From a virus, in the IMG/VR virus record IMGVR_UViG_3300045010_000739, positions 1 to 21,721 of that record: DNA of 21,721 nucleotides. The stretch is one strand, 5' to 3'. Shown here in pieces: positions 7,830 to 15,135 of this stretch. A program made the position numbers and the translations under genes. Each line of letters opens with the position of its first letter. Within the stretch, counting starts at the first letter, position 1. A model generated the notes under the pieces. That model saw nothing but the letters and a program-made list of their open reading frames with translations. It made no database searches and was not told where the DNA came from.

Positions 7830-9119
7830 GTGGCATACAAAAGTTTAAAGGATATCTATCTTAGTCAAACCTTTGGTAGAAGAGTACCTGTTCTTCCAAG
7901 ACAGAACATTTTACGCGAACAAATAGATTCGCCAGTTGAAGTTTCTCAAGAACCAGTACAATCAATAAATCTATCTTTAACTGATAAACAGGAATCAAAG
8001 CAGCCTATAGATACTAAATCTTCTGCTACGCCTAGAGCGCCATTCCCATTAAATGAAGTAAAAGAAGCCAGCTGGCCAGTCACTTCTGCTAGTGTACCTT
8101 TCTCTACAAAAGAATTTGTATCTTTGGAAGGTGAAGGTAACGGCGAAAGAAAGGTAGCATCCCTTTTTTATCCTCAAGTTACAGGGGAATCAGATCAAAA
8201 ATATATAGAAAGATTAAAAAACTTTATAGCCGGTCAAAATGATTCTTTTGATGTCATTTCTGATTTTGGAAATTTTGAAGTAAAAGAATTTAAATTAGCT
8301 AAAGGCGGTAAATATAAAGGTAGTGTTAGAATAGGAGCGGAGGGGAAGCACACTACCGGTACAATATTATATCAAGTTAAAGAATTATTAATAACCTTGC
8401 TTCAATTATATTCATCTTTAGATGAAGATTCAAAAAAAGTTATTAATAAAAATTTAATAGCAGATATAAAAACGAACAATAAAATTCCCGAATATTGGAA
8501 TTTAGAGAATTATATAGATGCAATAATGGATGTAGCTGTAGGCGATGATAGAGGTATTTCAGAGTTTCCCAAAACTCTTTTTAATAAAGAAAAAATAAAT
8601 CCTAAAAATTTCACAAAAAACATAAAGAGAGCTACGTATCTTGTTTATACTATTCCACAAATTTTAACGGCATTAAAAGATTTAGCATTAAAAAATAAAG
8701 ATAATAATAATTTAAATAATGAAATAAGTAGAGTTCATAATTTACAAAGCACTCTTAAGGGCATATATCTCAAAAAAGAAGATGATAAATTAAGTAGAGA
8801 AATAGATAAAGAAGCCGAAGCTTTAGATAGAAAGCTTATAAGCAAAGCATGTGTTTCAGATAAGGGTATTAATTGTATAACTGTAAATACTTTTCTACAA
8901 AAATTAGCAATTTTAAACTTACCTGAAGTATTTGCTAACATAGATAGCTTGAGACAAAGCGAGGTTGCTAATTTATTTCCATCAATAGTAACGGGATTTT
9001 TTGCAGTATTTGAAACCAAATTTAAATATATACCTAGGGATAAGTTAGGAAGCTTTTTAGTGATAGATAGCTTTACACAGAAAGGATTAAAGATAGCTTT
9101 AAGAAGTGAAGAAGTTTAA
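7830..9119 (+). CDS. Virion-associated-type protein with a possible PD-(D/E)XK nuclease core
   Basis: 429 residues, GTG start. Not a family I can name. The N-terminal 90 residues look disordered (P/S/Q-rich) after a leader-like MAYKSLKDIYLSQ that lacks the usual glutamate at its end (an L-R-E occurs at 28-30). A conserved-looking core follows: GEGNGERKVASLF (101-113), then SDFGNFEVKEF (144-154) and SVRIGAEG (165-172). A glutamate in an early helix (E106), an aspartate (D145) and an E-x-K (E150, K152) in that order match the PD-(D/E)XK nuclease plan. The rest is helical and lysine-rich. Its last 14 bases overlap the nucleotidyltransferase gene. The nuclease idea is a motif-level hypothesis. 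The coding call itself is firm. Confidence 0.8.
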   Translation: MAYKSLKDIYLSQTFGRRVPVLPRQNILREQIDSPVEVSQEPVQSINLSLTDKQESKQPIDTKSSATPRAPFPLNEVKEASWPVTSASVPFSTKEFVSLEGEGNGERKVASLFYPQVTGESDQKYIERLKNFIAGQNDSFDVISDFGNFEVKEFKLAKGGKYKGSVRIGAEGKHTTGTILYQVKELLITLLQLYSSLDEDSKKVINKNLIADIKTNNKIPEYWNLENYIDAIMDVAVGDDRGISEFPKTLFNKEKINPKNFTKNIKRATYLVYTIPQILTALKDLALKNKDNNNLNNEISRVHNLQSTLKGIYLKKEDDKLSREIDKEAEALDRKLISKACVSDKGINCITVNTFLQKLAILNLPEVFANIDSLRQSEVANLFPSIVTGFFAVFETKFKYIPRDKLGSFLVIDSFTQKGLKIALRSEEV

Positions 9120-9738
9120 ATTATTTTTCGAAAGTAACAATACTCTTGCTCTAGGATTATTTCCCGGAGCATTTAAACCGCCACACAGAGGCCATGTTCA
9201 AACTGTTTTAAATGCATTAAAAAATAATAAAATAGTTTTGGTTTTTATATCAAGTGAAGAGCGGGAGGGTATAACTCCAGAAAAATCTTTACTAGTATGG
9301 AATCAATTTAAGAAATTCCTTGATTTAAAAAATCTTGAAATTACTTTAATCTCTGGTTCACCGGTTACAGCTGTATATCAGTTAGTAGATATATTAAATA
9401 ATGGCAGCTTTTCACCTAAACATAAAACTTTAGCCCCACTACCAGAATCTAAGCTTATTGCAGAAAATTTATTAAAACAATCAGAATTATTTTCTGTTAC
9501 CTTGTATGCTAGTAATGAGGACATGGCAAGATACAATGCATTTTTTAATTCAAACACCTCAAAAATTTATATTGGTAAAAGAGTAAAGAGTATTAATAAA
9601 GGTGAAGTAAAGAGACTGGCCTCTGCAACCGAGGTAAGAAGAAGCATTATTACAGATAATTTTGATAAATTTAAAGCATTAATGCCTAACATAGAGGAAG
9701 ATAAATTAAAGGCTATTTTTTTAGGGCTTCAATCATGA
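9106..9738 (+). CDS. Cytidylyltransferase-like (HIGH-motif) nucleotidyltransferase with leader
   Basis: 210 residues, GTG start 14 bases inside the upstream gene. The nucleotide-binding motif GAFKPPHRGH (21-30) with H27 and H30, and the second motif SATEVRR (173-179), are those of the superfamily of NMN, pantetheine-phosphate and glycerol-3-phosphate nucleotidyltransferases. It joins a nucleotide to a phosphorylated substrate, releasing pyrophosphate. The substrate cannot be told; NMN is one candidate, given the NadR-like P-loop gene at 20269. The start MKKFKLFFES resembles the capsid-targeting leader. Its stop overlaps the next gene's ATG by 4 bases (ATGA), so it is made together with the KxDG protein. 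Such a leader on a small-molecule enzyme is unusual. Confidence 0.82.
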   Translation: MKKFKLFFESNNTLALGLFPGAFKPPHRGHVQTVLNALKNNKIVLVFISSEEREGITPEKSLLVWNQFKKFLDLKNLEITLISGSPVTAVYQLVDILNNGSFSPKHKTLAPLPESKLIAENLLKQSELFSVTLYASNEDMARYNAFFNSNTSKIYIGKRVKSINKGEVKRLASATEVRRSIITDNFDKFKALMPNIEEDKLKAIFLGLQS

Positions 9739-11111
9739 TTACATTTAAGGATTTTACTAATTCTAATATCTTGTTAGAGGATACCTCTCACATTAAAACT
9801 CATTTATCACACTTAGAGGATCTTGCTATAGAAAAGGGAAAACAAGGTTTTGCTGAATTTATTGAACAAGTAACTAGCTTAGTTAATAAAATAAAAGGAT
9901 ATGAAACTAATACCGAAATAAATGCTAAAATAGATGGTAGTCCGATGATATTATTCGGGGTAGATCCAAGAAAGAATTTTTTTAATAAATTTTTTATTTC
10001 ACTAAAAAGCGGATTAAGCGAAAAAAATCCAAAAATTATGCATGATGATAATGAGATAAATGCTTTTTACTCTAATGATGTATTCTTAGCTAATAAATTA
10101 AAAAATCTTTTAGCAAGCTTAAGACCTGCATACGATAATTCTGGCAATACCTATCAAGCTGATGTACTTTATTCTTCAATGCAAGATAAAAAACCAATGA
10201 TTATAAATGGAGAAAATTTTGTAGTTTTTAAGCCTAATACTATAGTTTATGCAGTTCCTATAGATAGTGAATCAGATATTAGTAGAAGGGTACTAGAATC
10301 TTCTGTTGGTGTTATTGTACATGAATCATTCAAGCCAGTTGTAGTCAATTCCACTTTAGTTCCCTCTGATTCCGCTATACCTCAAAATCAAACTATAAAA
10401 TTAACGTCTGCAGGTAGAAATGTTCAATCTATTGTTGAATCTGGTAAAAAAAATAATGTATTTATAGAAAGCAGTAATTATGGTGCGGTAAGCTATAATA
10501 TACCTGAGATTACTTTTGAAAAAATTGCATTCAATTTGTTACAAGCAAAATTCAGAATAGATTTAATTAACTCTAAATTTAATAAGGAATATATAACTAA
10601 CCCTACATTATCTTTATTAAAAATATATTTAAATAAACAAGTGGATAGCTCTCAATCAAGTATATTTACTTCTGCTTTGGAGGGCGGGGATTTAAATTTA
10701 AATCAATTTTTAAATGGGTTTATAGAATTTTTAAATCAGAGATTTAAAAAAGAGAAAATTACTAAAAAAACAGAATCAGGAAAAAGAAATGTACAATCTA
10801 AATTAAGTTTAATTTTAAAATTTATTAAAGAAAACAAAGAAAATTTTAAAAATTTAATAGAAGCAACTTTTTTCATGACAATAATAAAATATATTATTTT
10901 GAATATTTTGTCTAATTTAGATTCTAAAATAGGCAAAACTTTTATGCAGATGCCAGATGGTACTTTAGTTAAAACAAAGGATGAAGGTTATGTTTTGTTT
11001 GTAGGAACAAATCATGTTAAAATAGTAGACAGATTAGATTTTACTAAGATGAACAGGCAAACCGGAGGTAAAAGAAAGTCTACTCAGTCTTTAGTTCAAG
11101 CTGAAAGATAG
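9735..11111 (+). CDS. KxDG-motif protein, DUF6267-like (covalent nucleotidyltransferase/ligase-like)
   Basis: 458 residues. After a leader-like MITFKDFTNSNILLE (L-L-E, 13-15) come HLSHLEDLAIEKGKQGF and INAKIDGSPMILFGVDP with K65-I-D-G68, then FFISLKSGLSEKNPKI. This series matches a T4-like phage family I know as DUF6267. K-x-D-G is the nucleotide-accepting motif I of DNA/RNA ligases and capping enzymes. A motif IV-like EGYV (417-420) and a following lysine in HVKIVDR (K429) near the C terminus are compatible with that fold. The middle (190-400) has no recognised part. Coupled to the upstream nucleotidyltransferase (ATGA overlap). Its end overlaps the opposite-strand gene by 32 bases. Enzymatic activity is inferred. 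Confidence 0.72.
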   Translation: MITFKDFTNSNILLEDTSHIKTHLSHLEDLAIEKGKQGFAEFIEQVTSLVNKIKGYETNTEINAKIDGSPMILFGVDPRKNFFNKFFISLKSGLSEKNPKIMHDDNEINAFYSNDVFLANKLKNLLASLRPAYDNSGNTYQADVLYSSMQDKKPMIINGENFVVFKPNTIVYAVPIDSESDISRRVLESSVGVIVHESFKPVVVNSTLVPSDSAIPQNQTIKLTSAGRNVQSIVESGKKNNVFIESSNYGAVSYNIPEITFEKIAFNLLQAKFRIDLINSKFNKEYITNPTLSLLKIYLNKQVDSSQSSIFTSALEGGDLNLNQFLNGFIEFLNQRFKKEKITKKTESGKRNVQSKLSLILKFIKENKENFKNLIEATFFMTIIKYIILNILSNLDSKIGKTFMQMPDGTLVKTKDEGYVLFVGTNHVKIVDRLDFTKMNRQTGGKRKSTQSLVQAER

Positions 11112-11619
11112 CTTCACGGATAGCCTTTTGAATAGTATCTTTATTTTCCCCGGTTAAAAGGTCGCGAATTTTACTTACTACCTTGTATTCATGATCATCT
11201 TGTTGGCCTTCAAATTTACCTTTACCTTCGAACTCTTTATATTCTAAATAATGAAGAATACTATCTAGATAATCACCGGCTAGTGTTATTTTACTAAATA
11301 CCCAGGGCTCAATATCAGGGGTTCGTTCTACTATATCGTGTAATTTTTTACTGTAGTTATGTATTTTAAATAGTTCTGATTTAGCCATGTTAGTTTCCTC
11401 AGTATCAGGTATACTGCATGCCTCTCCTTCACAGTCCTCGCTACTACCAGCTGTTACAGCTTCACAATCTTCTGACTTTGCTGGTACTTTTTGAACCTTG
11501 ACATTGACTTCTCCCACCGTAGAAGGTACAACATTTTGTTCTATTGCAGGACTTAAGCTTAATTCATTGACTTGGACGTAAGCTTCTTTTAAGTTAATTA
11601 AATCAGCTTTTCTATTCAC
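11080..11619 (-). CDS. Conserved T4-like phage protein of unknown function
   Basis: 179 residues, GTG start at 11619. The N terminus MNRKADLINLKE is leader-like (L-K-E at 10-12, V-N-E at 17-19). Residues 20-75 are acidic and low-complexity with two SEDCE elements. The C-terminal half has a conserved-looking helical block: AKSELFKIHNYSKKLHDI, then WVFSKITLAGDYLDSILHYL. I recall similar blocks (SKI-x-A-x-DYL, HYL) in unnamed proteins of marine T4-like phages. It is a single minus-strand gene set among plus-strand genes, with its own late-type box 4 bases upstream. Its 3' end overlaps the convergent KxDG gene by 32 bases. Confidence 0.78.
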   Translation of the reverse strand: MNRKADLINLKEAYVQVNELSLSPAIEQNVVPSTVGEVNVKVQKVPAKSEDCEAVTAGSSEDCEGEACSIPDTEETNMAKSELFKIHNYSKKLHDIVERTPDIEPWVFSKITLAGDYLDSILHYLEYKEFEGKGKFEGQQDDHEYKVVSKIRDLLTGENKDTIQKAIREAIFQLELKTE

Positions 11620-11623
11620 TTAT

Positions 11624-11631
11624 TATTTATG
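11624..11631 (-). promoter_or_regulatory. Candidate late promoter box CATAAATA, four bases before the 11619 GTG
   Basis: Read on the minus strand: CATAAATA, ATAA, then GTG at 11619. The octamer is seven of eight to TATAAATA. It has the same four-base spacing as the plus-strand boxes, although the gene is on the other strand and stands alone, which argues against chance from a shared upstream gene end. Confidence 0.45.
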
Positions 11632-11635
11632 CTCT

Positions 11636-11643
11636 ATTAAATA
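11636..11643 (+). promoter_or_regulatory. Weak late-type box ATTAAATA, five bases before the 11649 GTG
   Basis: Six of eight match to TATAAATA in the 29-base divergent gap between 11619 (-) and 11649 (+). The same ATTAAATA plus five-base spacing occurs before the ATG at 13097 (13084-13091). Confidence 0.3.
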
Positions 11644-11648
11644 TATAT

Positions 11649-12065
11649 GTGAAGCTTTTTAAAACTTTTGTAAATGAACAGATTCTAGGTCTCACTGAAG
11701 GTATGACTATTCAATACATAGGTTTTGTTAAAGCTAAGGTGGATACAGGAAATAGTGCCTATAATGTACTACATGGTATTGTTAAAAATGAGGAAAATAA
11801 TAAAGTAACTTTTGTAACGGTGAATGATAAACAACTAACTCTACCAGTAATTGAGCATATACCTATTCATATAGGTAGTGGTAATGTAGAAGAGAGAATT
11901 GTTATAGAGTTAGATTGCAGTATTGGTAGCAAACAATTTAACAAAGTTAAGTTTAGTATAGCAGATAGATCTAAAAACGATTGCCCGGTACTTATTGGAG
12001 AGGATTTTATAAAGCTAAACGGTGGTTTTGTTAACGTTAAGATTAATAATAGTGAAAACCGTTAA
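11649..12065 (+). CDS. Retropepsin-like aspartic protease-type protein with leader
   Basis: 138 residues, GTG start (the overlapping ATG is followed by a stop). Residues 27-43 hold FVKAKVDTGNSAYNVLHG with D32-T33-G34, and near the end come IADRSKNDCPVLIGEDF (104-120). These two elements, in this order and spacing, match the retropepsin-like family first called 'ATP-dependent zinc protease' (PF05618; D-T-G-A and P-V-L-I-G-R-D-F in other members). The usual A after DTG is N here. One DTG per chain means it would work as a homodimer. The start MKLFKTFVNE resembles the capsid-targeting leader. It might process virion or host proteins. Activity is inferred. Its end overlaps a convergent gene by 23 bases. 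Confidence 0.68.
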   Translation: MKLFKTFVNEQILGLTEGMTIQYIGFVKAKVDTGNSAYNVLHGIVKNEENNKVTFVTVNDKQLTLPVIEHIPIHIGSGNVEERIVIELDCSIGSKQFNKVKFSIADRSKNDCPVLIGEDFIKLNGGFVNVKINNSENR

Positions 12066-12375
12066 ACCCTATACTCTTTAAAATTAACTGTAAATTAAAT
12101 ATATTTATTATATCTGTAACATAGACTGTTGGAGATAAATTAAATTCCTTATCTATTCTCATTCCAGCTTCTATTCCAAAAGGTAAAAAATCATCTATAA
12201 AATCTGTAACGCCAAAAGTTTTTAAAAATTTATAATAAAAATCTTTACTAGCATTACACTCTATAATTACATTTAGCTTTAAAAACTCATGAGCTACAAA
12301 CGTTACGTCCCTCACACAAGATATACTAGATGGAGGGTTTGTAATATCGCCGTTAATTAGCAGCGACCGACTCAC
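12043..12375 (-). CDS. Small unrecognised phage protein, faintly HAD-like
   Basis: 110 residues, GTG start at 12375, with CTAAATA five bases ahead of it. The first half (SLLINGDITNPPSS, then VTFVAHEFLKLNVIIE) and the segment FYYKFLKTFGVTDFIDDFLPFG resemble the helical cap and linker pattern of HAD-type phosphatases. However, the catalytic D-x-D is missing (N-G-D at 8-10 is the nearest). It may be a degenerate or unrelated fold. It is convergent with the retropepsin-like gene (23-base overlap) and lies 19 bases downstream of folE on the same strand. No leader tag. Confidence 0.6.
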   Translation of the reverse strand: MSRSLLINGDITNPPSSISCVRDVTFVAHEFLKLNVIIECNASKDFYYKFLKTFGVTDFIDDFLPFGIEAGMRIDKEFNLSPTVYVTDIINIFNLQLILKSIGFNGFHYY

Positions 12376-12394
12376 ATAATTATTTAGTTATATA

Positions 12395-13054
12395 TTAAAT
12401 AAGTTTTCTATTTTGTGCAAAATCAACGAATTTATAAAATTCATTACGAGAGTTATCTTTATCATCGAGAAATGCGCCCGACATCCTTGCAGTACGCATT
12501 GTAGAATCATGTCTAATACCACGATTAGAGCAGCAAGTATGAGCAGCCTCTATCATAACAGCGACGCCCTTATTTTTTATGCAAACCTCATCTATATATT
12601 TGTGAATTTGCATGGTTAAATTTTCTTGTACTTGAGGACGGCGTGAAAACCAGTCTACAATACGATTTAGTTTACTTAAACCAATCACCTTACCGTCTTT
12701 AGCAGGAATATATGCAACATGCGCGAATCCCATAAACGGTGCATGATGATGAGAACATAGAGAAGTAACTTTAATATTGGTCTGCGATACTATTCCATCA
12801 TATTTATCAACATTATCAAATGCTGTAATTTTAGGTGGCTCACTGTAACAGCCCCAGGCAAAATCTTCTACAAATGCCTTAGCTACTCTATGTGGAGTAT
12901 TGGCGCTATTCGGATCGTTTCTCCAATCATATCCAAGAGCATCCATATAAGCTTCATAAGCCAAGGCTGCTTTTTCTATAATCTGTTTTCTTTCTTCCTC
13001 AGAATGAGGATTATTATGATTGGCAAAAGCTAATTTTCTTTTAAACATATTCAT
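12395..13054 (-). CDS. folE: GTP cyclohydrolase I
   Basis: Converts GTP to 7,8-dihydroneopterin triphosphate, the first step of both folate and 7-deazaguanine (preQ0/queuosine) synthesis. 219 residues, full length. Motifs: TPHRVAKA (53-60), SLCSHHHAPF with zinc ligands C100 and H103, GLSKLNRIVDWFSRRPQVQE (about 125-144), and AHTCCSNRGI with H162 and the third zinc ligand C164, then RHDSTMRT. All expected catalytic and metal residues appear present. With the QueD-like (13613) and QueE-like (15948) genes it makes three of the four enzymes leading from GTP to preQ0; QueC is not in the window. Such phage sets serve either DNA modification with 7-deazaguanines or host tRNA queuosine. No Shine-Dalgarno or clear late box precedes it, so it may be an early or middle gene. 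Confidence 0.95.
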   Translation of the reverse strand: MNMFKRKLAFANHNNPHSEEERKQIIEKAALAYEAYMDALGYDWRNDPNSANTPHRVAKAFVEDFAWGCYSEPPKITAFDNVDKYDGIVSQTNIKVTSLCSHHHAPFMGFAHVAYIPAKDGKVIGLSKLNRIVDWFSRRPQVQENLTMQIHKYIDEVCIKNKGVAVMIEAAHTCCSNRGIRHDSTMRTARMSGAFLDDKDNSRNEFYKFVDFAQNRKLI

Positions 13055-13096
13055 TATTATAGTAAAAATTTAATTTAATCAAGATTAAATATTAAT

Positions 13097-13516
13097 ATGA
13101 AGGTTGACGGAATTATAGAAAAAACATTTCGTGAAGCTAATTTAAAAAAAATTAGAATAAAAGTCGACCCGAGACAATTTGTAAATCAAGGATTTGAACA
13201 TTGCAATAGTTTCGAAGGATATGTTCTCGAGGAATGGGGAAATACATTAAAAGTTTATCTTATAAATCCTCCACCTGATGTAGAGCCTGTTCAAATAATA
13301 GATAAGGAAAATGCAAGAGAACTGAAAAATACTTTTTTTAGTAAAGAAGTAATTTTAAAAATACTAGATATGTTAAATTTACCTGAAGGAACACCTGAAG
13401 TAGAGCAAATAAAAAATACTGATGATCCTGAATTTATTACAAAATATTTTAATGATTTACCTGTTGATCAGGAAAAGCTTTTAGACGTACTAAAAACTAT
13501 AGTTTTAAAGAGATAG
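13097..13516 (+). CDS. Unrecognised small phage protein
   Basis: 139 residues. I do not recognise the family. The first half looks like a small beta-rich fold (KKIRIKVDPRQFV, then SFEGYVLEEWGNTLKVYLI followed by a PPP loop). The C-terminal half is helical and acidic. No leader tag, membrane segment or cysteine motif. An ATTAAATA box lies five bases before its ATG. It is divergent from folE (42-base gap) and is followed by a palindromic A/T hairpin that may end its transcript. Confidence 0.7.
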   Translation: MKVDGIIEKTFREANLKKIRIKVDPRQFVNQGFEHCNSFEGYVLEEWGNTLKVYLINPPPDVEPVQIIDKENARELKNTFFSKEVILKILDMLNLPEGTPEVEQIKNTDDPEFITKYFNDLPVDQEKLLDVLKTIVLKR

Positions 13517-13545
13517 ATAATTATTCAGCTAAATCAGAAAAACAA

Positions 13546-13569
13546 AAAAAATTCTTTAAAGAATTTTTT
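13546..13569 (+). terminator. Perfect A/T palindrome, possible bidirectional terminator
   Basis: A 24-base perfect inverted repeat centred on TTTAAA between 13557 and 13558 (A6-TTC-TTT, then AAA-GAA-T6), 29 bases after the stop at 13516 and before the queD-like gene. It ends in a T run on both strands, as an intrinsic terminator would. With only two G/C pairs the stem is weak, so it may be inactive, or it may be a symmetrical protein site. Confidence 0.4.
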
Positions 13570-13600
13570 AGTTTGTAATTGATATCCGTAATATAGTAAG

Positions 13601-13608
13601 TATAATAT
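13601..13608 (+). promoter_or_regulatory. Weak late-type box TATAATAT, four bases before the 13613 start
   Basis: Six of eight to TATAAATA, followed by TTAT and the ATG of the queD-like gene. It also reads as a plain TATAAT -10 hexamer, so a host-type early promoter is equally possible. Confidence 0.3.
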
Positions 13609-13612
13609 TTAT

Positions 13613-14224
13613 ATGAAATATCAGAGTACTAAAATATTGGATTTAGGTAGCTGTGCATTCAGGCAGTGGAGAGCAGACCATAGTCATTGTCAATATATTC
13701 ATGGTTATAAATTGCAGGCTAAGTTTTGGTTTAATTGCACGGAGCTGGACAATAAGAATTGGGTAGTAGATTTTGGTGGCTTAAAGGGACTTAAAGACAT
13801 AATTGAAGAACAATTTGATCATACTTTTTGTGTATCTCAAGATGATCCTTGTCTTAAAGATTTTAAAGATTTAGCTACAAAAGGTGCATGCAAATTAAGA
13901 ATAATGGATGGGGTTGGTATAGAAAAGACAGCCGAATGGTGCTTTATAAATGCAAATAAATTTATTCGCAGCCATACTAAGGGCAGATGCTGGGTTTCAA
14001 GAGTTGAGGTATGGGAGCATGATAGGAATTCCGCTATAGTTTCAGCTGATTGCGAAAGTGTGCCCGAACATAATCCATACGTGGCCACACAACCTGATAA
14101 TATAATTGAATCATCAACACCTACAGTTTCAGATAACACAGATGATACAACTGCAGCTAGAGTAACCCCCAATGTTACTAGTGGCTGGGGCAATCCTTTG
14201 GGCGGTACTAGCTGGGGTCTATGA
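13613..14224 (+). CDS. queD: 6-carboxytetrahydropterin synthase-like protein (QueD)
   Basis: Expected to turn dihydroneopterin triphosphate into 6-carboxy-tetrahydropterin, the second preQ0 step. The active-site block FRQWRADHSHCQYIHGY (16-32) gives histidines H23/H25, the catalytic-type C26 and H30. WVVDFGGLK (50-58), FDHTF (68-72) and VEVWEH follow as in the family. Odd: the usual H-G-H zinc pair reads H-G-Y (Y32). I recall this in a bacterial and phage subgroup, so it may be a lineage trait and not damage. Residues 160-203 are a T/S/P-rich tail ending GWGNPLGGTSWGL, absent from typical QueD (about 120-145 residues). The stop overlaps the start of a small downstream gene (ATGA). Confidence 0.85.
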   Translation: MKYQSTKILDLGSCAFRQWRADHSHCQYIHGYKLQAKFWFNCTELDNKNWVVDFGGLKGLKDIIEEQFDHTFCVSQDDPCLKDFKDLATKGACKLRIMDGVGIEKTAEWCFINANKFIRSHTKGRCWVSRVEVWEHDRNSAIVSADCESVPEHNPYVATQPDNIIESSTPTVSDNTDDTTAARVTPNVTSGWGNPLGGTSWGL

Positions 14225-14398
14225 TTCATAGTAAAAGAGATCAATTTCAGATATACCTAATGAGAGAAGCATTAGAAAGAATAAGAGAAATAACTAAATA
14301 TAGCGATCCTGATAATTTTAAAAAAAAGAATTAATGACCGTAGTGTAGAAAAAACTCTTAGAGAGCTCTTAACAATTTTATTTAATACTAGTGGTTAA
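14221..14398 (+). pseudogene. Small phage gene split by a frameshift at an A8 run
   Basis: The ATG overlaps the queD stop (ATGA). The first frame runs 37 residues (MIHSKRDQFQIYLMREALER and on) to a TAA at 14332-14334. If one A of the A8 run at 14320-14327 is skipped, reading continues without a stop as FKKRINDRSVEKTLRELLTI, then LFNTSG and TAA at 14396-14398. That makes one sensible 59-residue helical protein. The second part has no good start of its own. Either the gene is broken, a sequencing or assembly error added an A, or the ribosome or polymerase slips here. Function unknown. The end overlaps the convergent phoH stop. Confidence 0.6.
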
Positions 14399-15135
14399 AT
14401 CTTAATATCAGATATTACCTTTACTATAAATTTAAGTAGCTTACTCCTGGTAATATCTTCATGATTAAAATGAAATGCGTTTATTCCGTGGCTATAACTT
14501 TCTTCTGAATTAAAAGCTTTCATAATTTTATCAAAACCAGATTTTGGAATATCAGATTGTAGTGAATCGCCTATTACAAATAACTTGCAATTTTTTCCAA
14601 AACGAGTTAATATAGTTACTAGTTCACTGTGTTCTAAGTTCTGAGCTTCATCTACTATCACGACGCTATTAGTAAATGTCGATCCTCTTAAAAAATTAAC
14701 AGGTATACATTTTAAATATCCACTTTCAAACAACATATTAGTAATTTGTTTACCTACAAGCTCATCACACTTTTCTACCAAAGGAATACTCCATGGCTTA
14801 AATTTATCATCTACTTCACCCGGTAGACTACCTAGCTTTCTTGAAGCTGATTCTACTATACTTCTTATATAAACTATTTCTTCTATCTTTTTCTCTTTTA
14901 ACATTGTTAGTGCTACATATGTTGCAAGGTATGTTTTAGAGGTACCTGCAGGTCCATCAGCAAATATTATATTAGTAGAGTCATCCATTGCCTTTTCTAC
15001 AAGGGTCTTGTGATTATCGTTTAAGTGAAATTTTTGATCTATTTTAAAATTTAAAAATATATCAGGTTTTAATATTCCAATATCATCTTTTATGTATTTA
15101 GCTGTCTTTTTATACTGCTTATCTTTTCTAGACAT
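14395..15135 (-). CDS. phoH: PhoH-like P-loop ATPase
   Basis: 246 residues. PhoH domain with Walker A GPAGTSKT (61-68), YIRSIVES and GSLPGEVDDKFKPW in the middle, Walker B VIVDEAQN (159-166), and LFVIGDSLQSD after it. PhoH-type ATPases are common in marine phages. The biological role in phage is unsettled; bacterial members are linked to phosphate stress and RNA metabolism. Some PhoH proteins carry extra PIN or RNA-binding domains, but this one is the bare ATPase with a 50-residue basic N-terminal extension. The gene is 10 bases downstream of the glycosyltransferase-like gene on the same strand. An AATAAATA box lies seven bases before its ATG. Confidence 0.93.
   Translation of the reverse strand: MSRKDKQYKKTAKYIKDDIGILKPDIFLNFKIDQKFHLNDNHKTLVEKAMDDSTNIIFADGPAGTSKTYLATYVALTMLKEKKIEEIVYIRSIVESASRKLGSLPGEVDDKFKPWSIPLVEKCDELVGKQITNMLFESGYLKCIPVNFLRGSTFTNSVVIVDEAQNLEHSELVTILTRFGKNCKLFVIGDSLQSDIPKSGFDKIMKAFNSEESYSHGINAFHFNHEDITRSKLLKFIVKVISDIKI

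Noticed and set aside
12043-12375. Firm call of a HAD phosphatase
   Set aside because: The catalytic D-x-D is absent and only a vague segment pattern remains, so function was left open.
13546-13569. Phage attachment or integration site at the palindrome
   Set aside because: No integrase or tRNA nearby, and T4-type phages are lytic; a weak terminator explains it better.
13837-14244. 135-codon minus-strand open frame opposite queD
   Set aside because: The sense strand has all QueD motifs; the antisense frame has none and would leave no room for the known gene.
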